Source of the DNA: Butyrivibrio sp. NC2002
Lineage (GTDB): Bacteria > Bacillota > Clostridia > Lachnospirales > Lachnospiraceae
Assembly: GCF_000702265.1 (NCBI RefSeq)
Contig: NZ_KL370880.1
Location: 248,001-312,000, forward strand
Direction of reading: 5' to 3'
DNA: 64,000 nt
Part shown: positions 18,467 through 27,462 of the stretch, in pieces
Position numbering within the stretch: position 1 is the first letter of the stretch
Layout of the letters: each line of letters starts with the position of its first letter
Program-made: the position numbers and the translations under genes
Notes under the pieces: generated by a model
Seen by the model: only the letters and a program-made list of their open reading frames with translations
Told to the model about the DNA's origin: nothing
The model's database searches: none

Positions 18467-19440
18467 TGAGCGACAATATTATTGAAGTTAAGCACCTTAA
18501 GAAGTATTTCCCGATAAAAGGCGGATTTTTCGGCGGTGTTACAGGTAATGTAAAGGCTGTTGATGATGTATCATTCTCTATTCCGAGAGGAACAACCATG
18601 GGTCTTGTTGGTGAGTCAGGATGTGGTAAGTCAACAACAGGTAGAACCATATTAAGACTTCTTGAGAAGACTGAGGGCGAGATTATCTTTAATGGTGAAG
18701 ACATAAGCACATTTGATAAAAAGAAGCTTCGTGAACTTCGCACAAAGATGCAGATAATCTTCCAGGATCCTTATTCTTCTCTTTCACCCAGACTCCCTAT
18801 CGCAGAGATAATAGGAGAGGCTGTTCGTGAACATGGTCTTGTACCGAAGGACGAATTTGATGATTATATTACGCATGTAATGAAGGAGTGCGGTCTTCAG
18901 CCTTATCACAAGGATCGTTATCCTCATGAATTTTCAGGTGGACAGAGACAGCGTATCTGTATCGCAAGAGCACTTGCAGTTAAGCCTGAGTTTGTAGTAT
19001 GTGACGAGCCTGTATCAGCGCTTGACGTTTCTATCCAGGCACAGATCATCAACCTTTTAAAGGATCTTCAGGAGAAGAACAACCTTACATATTTGTTCAT
19101 CTCACATGATCTTTCAGTCGTTGAACATATTTCTGATGCAGTCGGAGTTATGTACCTTGGAAACCTTGTTGAGACAGGTAAGACAGAGGATATCTTTGCA
19201 GAACCTCTTCACCCTTATACAAAGGCACTCTTTAGTGCTATTCCGATGCCTGATCCGGATATCAAGAAGGAAAGAGTACTTCTTGAAGGTGATATTCCTT
19301 CACCTGCTAATCCGCCTAAGGGCTGTAAGTTCCACACCAGATGTCCTCACTGCATGGAGTGCTGCAAAGAAGTAGAGCCTGTAGCTAAGGATATGGGAAA
19401 TGGACATGTAGTTAGATGTCATCTTTATGATGAGAAATAA
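18466..19440 (+). CDS. oppF: Oligopeptide ABC transporter ATP-binding protein (OppF/DppF family)
   Basis: Second ATPase subunit, 324 residues. Walker A GESGCGKST is near 48-56, the Q-loop is in IIFQDPYSSLSPR, the signature is FSGGQRQR and Walker B is FVVCDEPVSALD. The C-terminal oligo_HPY region with CKFHTRCPHCMECC is complete. The Q-loop form FQDPYSSL(S/N)PR is the one that separates OppF from OppD. The start overlaps the oppD stop by one base, with AAGGAGG upstream. It is the last gene of the transporter operon; no clear terminator separates it from the zinc-ribbon gene 29 bases downstream. Confidence 0.94.
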   Translation: MSDNIIEVKHLKKYFPIKGGFFGGVTGNVKAVDDVSFSIPRGTTMGLVGESGCGKSTTGRTILRLLEKTEGEIIFNGEDISTFDKKKLRELRTKMQIIFQDPYSSLSPRLPIAEIIGEAVREHGLVPKDEFDDYITHVMKECGLQPYHKDRYPHEFSGGQRQRICIARALAVKPEFVVCDEPVSALDVSIQAQIINLLKDLQEKNNLTYLFISHDLSVVEHISDAVGVMYLGNLVETGKTEDIFAEPLHPYTKALFSAIPMPDPDIKKERVLLEGDIPSPANPPKGCKFHTRCPHCMECCKEVEPVAKDMGNGHVVRCHLYDEK

Positions 19441-19469
19441 TAGCTTAATTTATTTAGGAGGGAATTGGT

Positions 19470-20108
19470 ATGAAATTTTGTGCAAAATGTGGTCAGTCTA
19501 TAGAGGATAATGTTCAGATCTGTCCTAATTGCGGAACAGCTGTAGCTGCTAATGGGGAAAACGCAGCTAACCCTGTAAATAATGGTCAGGAAGGTGAGAA
19601 TAAACCTGTAAATGATAATGCAGCTCAGAATCCTGCACCGCAGGCGCCTGTTTATAATGCGGCTCCTAATCAGCAGGGATATCAGCAGTATCAGAATCAG
19701 GGTATGCCTCAGGGAGGATATCAGAATCCTCAGATGGGCCAGCCTGTTTATATGGGAGTTGATCCTACAGATCACACTAAGGAAATGGATGCAAATGATA
19801 TTGCAGAAAACAAGATTTATGCTATTACAGTATATGTTCTTGGATGGGTTGGAATCGTAATTGCAGCTCTTATTGCAAAAGACTCCAAGTTTGTAAGATT
19901 CCATATTGCTGAAATGACCAGACTTTTGATCCTTCAGGTAATTGTTGGAATTATTACATTGGTTCTTTTCTTCACACTTATAGTACCTGCAGCAGGCGGT
20001 GTATTTTCACTTGTACTGCTTGTAGTACGTGTTGTGGGATTTGTAAATACTTGCAGTGGCAAGGCAAAAGAGATACCTCTTATGCATTCATTTAAATTTT
20101 TAGTTTAA
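19470..20108 (+). CDS. Zinc-ribbon membrane protein with Gln/Pro-rich linker
   Basis: The N-terminus is a zinc ribbon, FCAKCGQSI then ICPNCGTAV, with Cys at residues 4, 7, 18 and 21. A low-complexity Asn/Gln/Pro/Gly linker follows (about 30-95), containing repeats of QQYQNQ and GYQNPQ type. The C-terminal half has about three hydrophobic segments and resembles DUF4870/TM2-like membrane modules. Such zinc_ribbon_2-linker-membrane proteins are common in Firmicutes and of unknown role. It may be cotranscribed with the transporter; a strong terminator follows directly. Confidence 0.8.
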   Translation: MKFCAKCGQSIEDNVQICPNCGTAVAANGENAANPVNNGQEGENKPVNDNAAQNPAPQAPVYNAAPNQQGYQQYQNQGMPQGGYQNPQMGQPVYMGVDPTDHTKEMDANDIAENKIYAITVYVLGWVGIVIAALIAKDSKFVRFHIAEMTRLLILQVIVGIITLVLFFTLIVPAAGGVFSLVLLVVRVVGFVNTCSGKAKEIPLMHSFKFLV

Positions 20109-20138
20109 TATTTGTTAAACAAGAATAAAAAAAATCTG

Positions 20139-20178
20139 AAAAATCAGAGAGCGCTTAGTTCTCTGATTTTTTTTGTTA
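20139..20178 (+). terminator. Rho-independent terminator
   Basis: AAAAATCAGAGA (20139-20150) pairs with TCTCTGATTTTT (20160-20171) around a nine-base loop, followed by TTTGTTATTTTT. It ends the transporter/zinc-ribbon transcription unit. Confidence 0.9.
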
Positions 20179-20238
20179 TTTTTCGTGTATAATTGATTTG
20201 TAACTTGTTCTTTATGAGATGTTGAAGAGAATTTGCTT

Positions 20239-22134
20239 ATGATTACGCTGCTAAGTCTTGGAATAATGTTCATAGGAATAATTGCAGTGCGTGCAAGAAA
20301 GATCAGCCGCAGCATAGGTAAAATATGGATTGACCTCGAAATATATGTGTCGATCGCATATATATTAATCATGTGGGGACTTCGGATCTATGACAGATAC
20401 TTTGAGATAAGCAGTGAGTATTTATATGTTACTAAGGTAACACTTTTCATACTTGCGCTGGCTACATATATGCTGTGCGCAGTCAAAATAACAATTGGCC
20501 TTTCAAGAGTAAGGGAAAAAGTATCTTCTTTTATCGTATTTCCATTTATTGTACAGGCGATTTTTCTGCTTGTAATAAATCCAATTAATCATGTGGCATA
20601 TTTTGATTCGGTTAAAGGGGTAGTATCAATAGAAAAACTGATATTCATATCCCTTTCTGCGATAATCCATTTTACTTATTATGTAATGACAGTTTATCTG
20701 GCTGTAAGACACAGACGCAGGATAGGAACAACTGCTGTGGGTTGTATAGTGCTTATAGTGACCTTGGACTTTATTTTTATGATCTGCCACCACATGGTTA
20801 AGGACTTTGATTTTATGGGGGCTGTGTTTGCGGCTTGCGTTACATTTAACCTTATCATGTTATATCTTGTTGATAATCCGATGGATTACAAGACCGGAAT
20901 ATACAAGAAGTCAGCTTTCTTTAGAGCAGTTGAGGAAGAGCTTGCGCTTAATCCAAATACGAGTTTTAAACTCTGTATTCTTGATATCAGAGATTTTCAG
21001 GATGTAAATGAAAGATTCGGATTTGAGAGAGGCGATGATATTTTAATGCGTGTAGCTCAGGCTATGCGAAAGAGCTTCTCGTGGGATGTTGAGCTGGGAT
21101 ATATGGGTGAAGATAACTTTGTAGGTCTCTTCCCGGATGGTGATTATTGGATGCTTCAGAGCAGTCTGTCACTGGATGATATGTATCCCGGAGAAAACAT
21201 GGACTATACACTTTCTCTGTATGCCGGCATATATAACGTAACTGACAGAAAAATGAATCCCATCCTAATGTGCGACAGGGCAAGATTCGCAATGGATTCC
21301 ATCAGACATGACTATGATAAGCATGAGTGTATATATGATGAGGAGCAGGATAGAAAATTTGAAATGCAGGCTTATATGCTCCACAACTGTGACAGAGCTA
21401 TACACGAGAGAGATTTTGTTACCTATTTTCAGCCTATATATGACATAAAGAGCAGGACGATATGTAGCGCAGAAGCACTTGTCAGATGGAAAGACAAGCA
21501 ATATGGTTTGATTAGTCCCGGAGATTTTGTCCCTCTTTTTGAAAATAACGGATTTATAAATAAGCTGGATATATATGTTTGGGAATCAGTGTGCAGGCAG
21601 ATCCATGACTGGAGAAATGAAGGAATACTGGTGCCGCCGATTTCTGTAAATATATCAAGAAAAGATCTCCAGATGGAAAATCTGTATGAGATAATACTTG
21701 ATCTGGTAAAGAAATATAACCTGTCTCCGCAGGATCTGAAGCTCGAGATAACAGAGAGCGCATTCGTATCTGAAAACAGTGGCTATTTCGAGACTGTGAA
21801 TCTATTAAAAGAGGTTGGATTCAGAATCCTAATGGATGATTTCGGAAGCGGCTATTCCAGCCTTAATACCTTCAAAGATGCCCATGTTGATATATTAAAA
21901 GCGGACATGGGATTTATGGATGGAATAGAAAGCTCGGAAAAAGGCAAGATTGTTATTGATTCAATAGTAGATATGGCTAAAAAGCTTGATATTCCAATAG
22001 TGGTAGAAGGCGTTGAGACTCCCGGACAGCTTGAATTCTTAAAAGAAAAAGGATGCGAGATGGCTCAGGGTTACCTGCTATCAAGACCGGTTCCATCAAC
22101 AGAATTTAAAGAAATGCTTAAAAAAAGACAATGA
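20239..22134 (+). CDS. Membrane GGDEF-EAL protein, predicted c-di-GMP phosphodiesterase
   Basis: About 631 residues. Six or seven N-terminal helices (about 1-210) form a 7TM-type membrane sensor. A GGDEF-like domain follows (about 225-375) in which the signature reads GEDNF instead of GGDEF, so cyclase activity is unlikely. The EAL domain (about 385-630) keeps SAEALVRW, a VNISRKDL motif, EITES, DDFGSGYSSL, the DILKAD lysine and VEGVET, all needed for hydrolysis of c-di-GMP to pGpG. ATG 20239 is preferred over the in-frame TTG at 20233 because GAAGAGA lies at a proper distance. The gene stands alone between two terminators. Confidence 0.9.
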   Translation: MITLLSLGIMFIGIIAVRARKISRSIGKIWIDLEIYVSIAYILIMWGLRIYDRYFEISSEYLYVTKVTLFILALATYMLCAVKITIGLSRVREKVSSFIVFPFIVQAIFLLVINPINHVAYFDSVKGVVSIEKLIFISLSAIIHFTYYVMTVYLAVRHRRRIGTTAVGCIVLIVTLDFIFMICHHMVKDFDFMGAVFAACVTFNLIMLYLVDNPMDYKTGIYKKSAFFRAVEEELALNPNTSFKLCILDIRDFQDVNERFGFERGDDILMRVAQAMRKSFSWDVELGYMGEDNFVGLFPDGDYWMLQSSLSLDDMYPGENMDYTLSLYAGIYNVTDRKMNPILMCDRARFAMDSIRHDYDKHECIYDEEQDRKFEMQAYMLHNCDRAIHERDFVTYFQPIYDIKSRTICSAEALVRWKDKQYGLISPGDFVPLFENNGFINKLDIYVWESVCRQIHDWRNEGILVPPISVNISRKDLQMENLYEIILDLVKKYNLSPQDLKLEITESAFVSENSGYFETVNLLKEVGFRILMDDFGSGYSSLNTFKDAHVDILKADMGFMDGIESSEKGKIVIDSIVDMAKKLDIPIVVEGVETPGQLEFLKEKGCEMAQGYLLSRPVPSTEFKEMLKKRQ

Positions 22135-22162
22135 AAAAGGATGTCGGTTGCGACATCCTTTT
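22135..22162. terminator. Bidirectional terminator between convergent genes
   Basis: A 12-bp stem, AAAAGGATGTCG (22135-22146) with CGACATCCTTTT (22151-22162), and a GTTG loop. The T run lies at the stem foot on both strands, so it can serve the EAL gene and the convergent lipoprotein gene. Confidence 0.8.
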
Positions 22163-22166
22163 GAAA

Positions 22167-23330
22167 TTATTCGATTACAAGTGTATCCCATGTATCAGCA
22201 GGAATAAGAGCTATATAGGTCTTACCTGTGTTGATTTCAAGTTCGTTAGCCTGTGAATCAAAGAACTGAGTCATGTTAAGCTCACCTGTCTTTGTCCATA
22301 CGATATCGGTTGCTTTACCGTTAGTGCAGTAGTAACCGGGCTGATTGATATCGATACAGTTGTAGATAAGGTATCCGTTGTCATCAAGCTGGTTGAAAGT
22401 GCACTTCTGAAGAATTACATTCTTAAATGAAGCTGCCTCGCTATCCTCTGCATCGGTGTGCTTATCGCCATATTCATAATATTCATATTCTTTGGTCTCA
22501 GAGTTGTAAACAAGCTTTGAGCTGTTGTGTGCAAATGACTGAATATCGATTGTGTTTGCATCGATGCACTTAGCATAACCCTTATCTTCAAGGTTTATCT
22601 CATTACCCCATGTAGTGAAGTTGAAGTGCTTATCCTTAGCACCTTCGGGTGTGTATTCATTATATGTGGTTGAGAAACCGCTGTTTGCAAAGTTGCTGTC
22701 AAGGTCACCTGAAAGGATGTACTCTGTGTACTCACGACTCTTACCGTTATCTACACGAGAGAATGTTCCGGAGAAGTGATTGTCTCCCCATTCCTTTGAA
22801 AGGTAAGGATTGATATGTACTGCAGGACCGCCATCATGACACAGAACTGCATTCCATTCAGCTGATAAAATAATATTTGTAGGACGGGTACTTCTGATTG
22901 AACCCATCTGTGTGATAGCTTCCCAATCCTTAACGATGCACATAAGACGTGTGATCCTGTTGTTTGCTGTACTGTTCATCATTTCGTAAACAACATCGGA
23001 CTCAGCAATTCCATAGTGGGGAAGAGCGATTGATTCATTATCAACCATAGCAGCGATAGGACGCTGGTCTTTAAGTGCCTCATCTATAGGCTCACCTGTA
23101 AGTTCGCTAAGATACATACCTTCAGGAATCTCTGCAGTAACGATTTCTGTAGCAGACTCATCCTCAGTTGTCTCTTCGCTGGCTTCTTCAGTAGAATTAT
23201 CTTCGATACTTTCCCATGAAAGACCTTCTGTGGCTTCATCACCTGATTCAGATGATTTACCGCATCCTATAGCGGATGAGAGCATCATACCAACAAGGGC
23301 TATGCTCATTACCTTCTTATTCATTTTCAT
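22167..23330 (-). CDS. DUF3048 domain lipoprotein (YerB-like)
   Basis: A 387-residue lipoprotein. Lys-rich start, hydrophobic stretch and lipobox SAIGC with the acylated Cys at 23. An acidic Glu/Ser/Thr linker (about 25-70) leads to the DUF3048 domain: RPIAAMVDN near 90-98, GIAESDVVYE, RITRLMC and GSIRSTRPT are typical segments, followed by the C-terminal DUF3048_C half. B. subtilis YerB is the known relative; function is unknown, with wall or surface association suggested. An AGGAGG SD sits upstream. A small hairpin at 23385-23405 separates it from the GGDEF gene upstream on the same strand. Confidence 0.88.
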   Translation of the reverse strand: MKMNKKVMSIALVGMMLSSAIGCGKSSESGDEATEGLSWESIEDNSTEEASEETTEDESATEIVTAEIPEGMYLSELTGEPIDEALKDQRPIAAMVDNESIALPHYGIAESDVVYEMMNSTANNRITRLMCIVKDWEAITQMGSIRSTRPTNIILSAEWNAVLCHDGGPAVHINPYLSKEWGDNHFSGTFSRVDNGKSREYTEYILSGDLDSNFANSGFSTTYNEYTPEGAKDKHFNFTTWGNEINLEDKGYAKCIDANTIDIQSFAHNSSKLVYNSETKEYEYYEYGDKHTDAEDSEAASFKNVILQKCTFNQLDDNGYLIYNCIDINQPGYYCTNGKATDIVWTKTGELNMTQFFDSQANELEINTGKTYIALIPADTWDTLVIE

Positions 23331-23384
23331 AAATAACCTCCTTGAATGTGATTTTTACACACATTTATAATATTTTAACAGAAA

Positions 23385-23405
23385 AGCACTGATGTAAAAA
23401 GTGCT
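23385..23405 (-). terminator. Short terminator after the degenerate-GGDEF gene (minus strand)
   Basis: On the minus strand AGCACT pairs with AGTGCT around a nine-base loop, followed by TTTCTG. The stem is only six pairs, so termination may be partial. Confidence 0.5.
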
Positions 23406-23407
23406 AA

Positions 23408-24487
23408 TTAAAAATATTCTCTTCGTTTTCTGTCGGCTGCCTCAATAAGAAGTCTCATTTCATCCTCGTCTCGAGGTGTGCCGTGGGAATAACCGCTTGT
23501 GTAGTGGATTTTTTCATTGAGACCGGGAATGGTTAATGTAGCCATACTTCTTTCCCAGATCGAAAGCTTCTGAAGTGCATCTCCAAGCTCAATATCCTGG
23601 AGGATAATAAGGAAAGAATCTGAACCATAGCGGTATGAATGGCTATATGTAAGATGCTTTTTGATAAGATTTCCGATTTCTTTAAGAATTGCATCGCCTA
23701 TGTTTGCGCCATGAGTCTCGTTTATTTTGGTAAATTCATCAATATCAAGCATAAGAACGATGATATGGTGGTTTTGATAGGAATTAAAATCGTCACGAAG
23801 GGCATAGCGGTTTTTCAGGTCTGTGAGATTATCGTGAACAGGGACATTCTGGAGCATTTCATTCATTGTTTCGATTCGATGTATTCTTTCAAGCTCAGCA
23901 GCCTGTCTGCGGAATTTGTGAACAGAGCCAATAGCTGTAATAATAGCCAGAACGCAGTAGTTGATCAGGTTGATGTGAGCTGCTTTATCATAACCATACA
24001 GGAAAATATAAAAAAGCAGGAATGATGACAAAGTTGTTATGATACCTGCAAGAGGCGGCATTACGATAAAATTGACAAGACAAAAAACAATCGCAAAAAA
24101 GATGAGCATTTGACTGCCTCTAACGTAATGATAATAGGATATAAACATCCCGAAGAGAAGCATAAGTCCATAATAGATAATGGGGAGAGACCTGTAGGCA
24201 CTATATGGGCGAGTAGTGCTTTTGAGCGCATGCCTTGATAATAAAAGAGCGATCAGACTGACTATAATACCATATATAGTAACTGACATAGGGCCTTTTT
24301 TAGATAAAACATCCCTGTTAAAAAAGAGAAAATTAAGCACAACAAAAAATTCAGTAAATACGAATGCTTTTGAAAGCTTGTTCAGTGATAAAATATTCAA
24401 GTGGTATATGCCTTCGAGGATTGAGGGATTGATAAAAGGATTGAGAGTATCTTTTACTCTGTTTTTTATTTCAGAAAAAGTTGCCAT
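23408..24487 (-). CDS. Membrane GGDEF-like protein with altered signature
   Basis: The 359-residue protein has about six N-terminal helices (about 38-195) and one GGDEF-type domain (about 212-359). DNLTDLKNR and the metal-binding LDIDEF segment are well preserved, but the signature reads YGSDSF where RYGGDEF is expected. Gly to Ser and Glu to Ser in this loop usually abolish cyclase activity, so the domain may bind a nucleotide or act as a sensor instead. No EAL domain is attached. It is divergent from the MraY-like gene; the 128-base gap contains TTGACA at 24543 and TATACC at 24563 (14-base spacing), a weak promoter for that neighbour. Confidence 0.82.
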   Translation of the reverse strand: MATFSEIKNRVKDTLNPFINPSILEGIYHLNILSLNKLSKAFVFTEFFVVLNFLFFNRDVLSKKGPMSVTIYGIIVSLIALLLSRHALKSTTRPYSAYRSLPIIYYGLMLLFGMFISYYHYVRGSQMLIFFAIVFCLVNFIVMPPLAGIITTLSSFLLFYIFLYGYDKAAHINLINYCVLAIITAIGSVHKFRRQAAELERIHRIETMNEMLQNVPVHDNLTDLKNRYALRDDFNSYQNHHIIVLMLDIDEFTKINETHGANIGDAILKEIGNLIKKHLTYSHSYRYGSDSFLIILQDIELGDALQKLSIWERSMATLTIPGLNEKIHYTSGYSHGTPRDEDEMRLLIEAADRKRREYF

Positions 24488-24615
24488 TTTTTATTTCCTT
24501 GGTTATGATAATTTGTTGTAGTCAATGAATGTGAATCAATTTTTGACACACAATAAAATGATTATACCACAACAGAACAATTACATGTATCTTATGGTAA
24601 AAGGGGATTTTTTCA

Positions 24616-25563
24616 ATGTTATACGATGTTATTTTAAAGAGCCTGTCACACAATCAGGTGGCTGCAATAGGCATGATCTGCAGCTTTGTTTTGACTTTCA
24701 TTACTTTAAATATGAGATTTGCTTTTCTGCCTCATGATAAGGGCAGGGAGTTTGCTGTAAACGGTGCACTTTCCAAGGGAAAGCTTCGCGGTGTCGGGAT
24801 AGTTTTTGTGATAGACTTCATAGCCTGTGCGCTTTTGTTTGTTCCGCTTTCGCTTGAAATGGTCATCTACCTTCTCTTGATATTCCTTATAATGATGAGC
24901 GGATATTTGGATGATGCTTCTGAAAAACCGTGGAATGAATACAAAAAAGGACTTATAGACCTTGCAATATCAATTGTAACAATGGTGAATTTCCTCTATC
25001 ACAACGGTTCGGGAATAATGCTTTTTGGAATGGAGCTTACCGTTCCGGTGCCACTTTATTTTATTCTGGGTGTTGCACTGATATGGGTTGCGATAAATGT
25101 TACCAACTGTTCTGACGGAGTAGACGGACTTAGTGCCAGCCTTGTGATAGTCACTATAATGTCATTTGCATATCTGTTTCCTGAAACACTTGGGATCATG
25201 GGACTATCCTGTAGATTATTTGTGGCAACACTTCTTGCTTATCTGTGCTTTAATGCTTCCCCCAGCTCAATGCTTATGGGAGATGCGGGATCAAGATCAA
25301 TGGGATTTTTTATCGCCATCATTGCAATGAAGTCGGGACATCCGTTTGCATACCTTATCCTGTCACTTGTGCTTATCCTTGATGGAGGACTTGGACTTCT
25401 TAAGGTTTCACTTATCAGATTCTGCAAGATATACATTTTCAAGGACATACGATTCCCTGTTCATGATCAGGTAAGAAAAAACATGGGATGGTCTGATACA
25501 CAGGTTGTTATCAGATTCGTGATAGCTCAGATAGTGTTATCCGTCCTGTATGCCATCATGTAA
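24616..25563 (+). CDS. MraY-like polyprenyl-phosphate sugar-phosphate transferase (glycosyltransferase 4 family)
   Basis: About nine to ten helices over 315 residues. The family aspartates are present: LDDAS near 97, NCSDGVDGL near 165 and GDAGSRSMGF near 220. These match the MraY/WecA superfamily, which transfers a phospho-sugar from a UDP-sugar to undecaprenyl phosphate. In MraY the last cytoplasmic loop carries PIHHHFE; here it reads FPVHDQVRKN, with one His. This is therefore a MraY paralogue or divergent member rather than the housekeeping enzyme, and the substrate may differ. The start has an AAAAGGGGA SD. The stop lies two bases from the convergent EAL gene. Confidence 0.8.
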   Translation: MLYDVILKSLSHNQVAAIGMICSFVLTFITLNMRFAFLPHDKGREFAVNGALSKGKLRGVGIVFVIDFIACALLFVPLSLEMVIYLLLIFLIMMSGYLDDASEKPWNEYKKGLIDLAISIVTMVNFLYHNGSGIMLFGMELTVPVPLYFILGVALIWVAINVTNCSDGVDGLSASLVIVTIMSFAYLFPETLGIMGLSCRLFVATLLAYLCFNASPSSMLMGDAGSRSMGFFIAIIAMKSGHPFAYLILSLVLILDGGLGLLKVSLIRFCKIYIFKDIRFPVHDQVRKNMGWSDTQVVIRFVIAQIVLSVLYAIM

Positions 25564-25565
25564 AA

Positions 25566-27260
25566 CTATTCAGACTGATCTATCGCTGCATATTTTCCGA
25601 CTTTGAGGCGCTCTTCAAAGTCAGAAATGGTAAGGGGCTTATCGTAGAAAAAGCCCTGAACGATGTTGCAGCCAACGCTTTGAAGAAACTCGATCTGATC
25701 GCGGCGCTCTACACCTTCAGCGATGACCTCTATGCCAAGCTCGTTTGCCATGTGGATAATGTTTCTGAGGACAACTTCGTCGCGGTGAGACAAAATATCG
25801 TTATCAATAAATGATTTGTCGATCTTGATCGTATTAACCGGAAGATCGCGCAAAATACCAAGGGATGAATAACCGGTTCCGAAATCATCGATGGAACTTG
25901 CGATATTCATTCCTTTTAATTTGTTCAGGAAATTGGTTATCATGCCTTTTTCCCTGGAAGTGGCTGTTTCTGTAACTTCAATCTGAATATAATCAAGGTC
26001 CAGATCATATTTGGTTATGATATCAAGGATCTGGTCAGCAAGCTTATCGTCGGTAAGGTCACTTCTTGAAAAGTTGACGGATACAGGGACTACTTCTATT
26101 CCCTGATTGATCCAGCTCTTTATGGCTTTGCAGACTTCTTCCATGACATAAATATCCAGACCTATCGAGTAGCTGTTTCTCTCAAGTATGGGCACAAATT
26201 CGGTAGGATATACGTATTCGCCCTTGCAGTACCATCTGGAAAGAGCCTCAGCTCCTACGATCTTACCTGTTTTGGTATCGACCTTTGGCTGATAATAGAT
26301 AACGAATTCATTGTTGTTTAGACCATCTTCAAAATGATCCTCGATCTGCTTTTCCCTGTAGACTCTGGTGCTCATTTCCTTAGTGACAAAAAGGAAAGGC
26401 TCGTTTGACATGGACCTTGCAACGCTGCATGCAATAGAACTTCTGCTTATAACCTGACCGGGACTTTTTATTGAGTCATCAATATCAAAAACACCTGCGA
26501 CGGCACAAAGAGTAACATCATGCTTAAGACCGTCTTTTATGCCGTATACTGTAGTCTTTTTTAGGAGATTAAGAAAATCCTCAGTTTTTTCCTTCCTGAT
26601 AAGAGCAACGAAATTGTCTCCTCCGAGATGACCTATTATTTCATCCTCATTTGCAAACTCAACAAGCACCCTTGCGTATCTTAGGATGATATTATCAGTC
26701 TCTTCTGTTCCGAATCTTCTGTTTACAAGACCGAAGCCTCTTAGATTAAAATAATAAGAGTTGTATTTTTTGATCTCTCCTGAGAGCATTTTCTGAGTGA
26801 CAAATGACATATATCCACCGGAATTGGGGAGACCTGTAAGATACTGCGTCATAGCGCTTCTCTGAACAAGCTGAGTCAGGCGGAAATGATCCATGTGGAT
26901 AAGGAAAATCCGCAAAGCGCTAAGAAGTGCCTGCCTTTCAGAGGTACTCCAGTTGGCATCTATGGACGCATAGACTTTGGCAGTGATAAAACCGTTTTCA
27001 AAAGTTCTGTGGCTTTCCTCAATCCAGATTATCTCGGTTTCAATATCCTCTTTTATATCGCCTGTATAGACAAGCAGATGATTGACTTCTCCTGTGGGAG
27101 TCTGCCTGGTTTCGGGAATGTTCAGATCGACTGTGATTCTTGATATATCATAGGGCGGGGCGATAAGCTCGAAAGCCTCCTGCGCAACCTCCATGGAGCT
27201 GTCTGTTTCTGATAAAAACTGTATAAACCTATCAATACTCTTATATTCATCCATAGCCAT
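25566..27260 (-). CDS. Cytosolic GGDEF-EAL protein, predicted c-di-GMP phosphodiesterase
   Basis: This 564-residue protein has no membrane segment. The first about 150 residues resemble a small sensory domain (GAF-like by length and pattern only). The GGDEF-like domain (about 155-295) carries GGDNF, with Glu replaced by Asn. The EAL domain (about 305-560) keeps GAEALSRW, VNFSRSDL, EVTETA, DDFGTGYSSL, TIKIDKSF and AEGVE, so phosphodiesterase activity is expected and the GGDEF part may serve as a GTP-binding regulatory domain. Translation may start at either of two nearby ATGs (27260 or 27254); the SD is weak. It is convergent with the MraY-like gene, with only two bases between the stops. Confidence 0.9.
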   Translation of the reverse strand: MAMDEYKSIDRFIQFLSETDSSMEVAQEAFELIAPPYDISRITVDLNIPETRQTPTGEVNHLLVYTGDIKEDIETEIIWIEESHRTFENGFITAKVYASIDANWSTSERQALLSALRIFLIHMDHFRLTQLVQRSAMTQYLTGLPNSGGYMSFVTQKMLSGEIKKYNSYYFNLRGFGLVNRRFGTEETDNIILRYARVLVEFANEDEIIGHLGGDNFVALIRKEKTEDFLNLLKKTTVYGIKDGLKHDVTLCAVAGVFDIDDSIKSPGQVISRSSIACSVARSMSNEPFLFVTKEMSTRVYREKQIEDHFEDGLNNNEFVIYYQPKVDTKTGKIVGAEALSRWYCKGEYVYPTEFVPILERNSYSIGLDIYVMEEVCKAIKSWINQGIEVVPVSVNFSRSDLTDDKLADQILDIITKYDLDLDYIQIEVTETATSREKGMITNFLNKLKGMNIASSIDDFGTGYSSLGILRDLPVNTIKIDKSFIDNDILSHRDEVVLRNIIHMANELGIEVIAEGVERRDQIEFLQSVGCNIVQGFFYDKPLTISDFEERLKVGKYAAIDQSE

Positions 27261-27462
27261 GCCTACTCTGAAAAGATAAACAAAATTAATAAGTCTGTTT
27301 TGAAAAAATTGTGTAACATCATTTTCCTACAAAATGAAAAATAAAACAAGCATCAGTAAATATCTGCAAAAGATATAAAAATTTATACTAAACTATACAC
27401 ATTTTTGTGAAAAATTGTTACAATAGGTATTGACATTGATTACATTTTCTTGGGGGAGAAAA

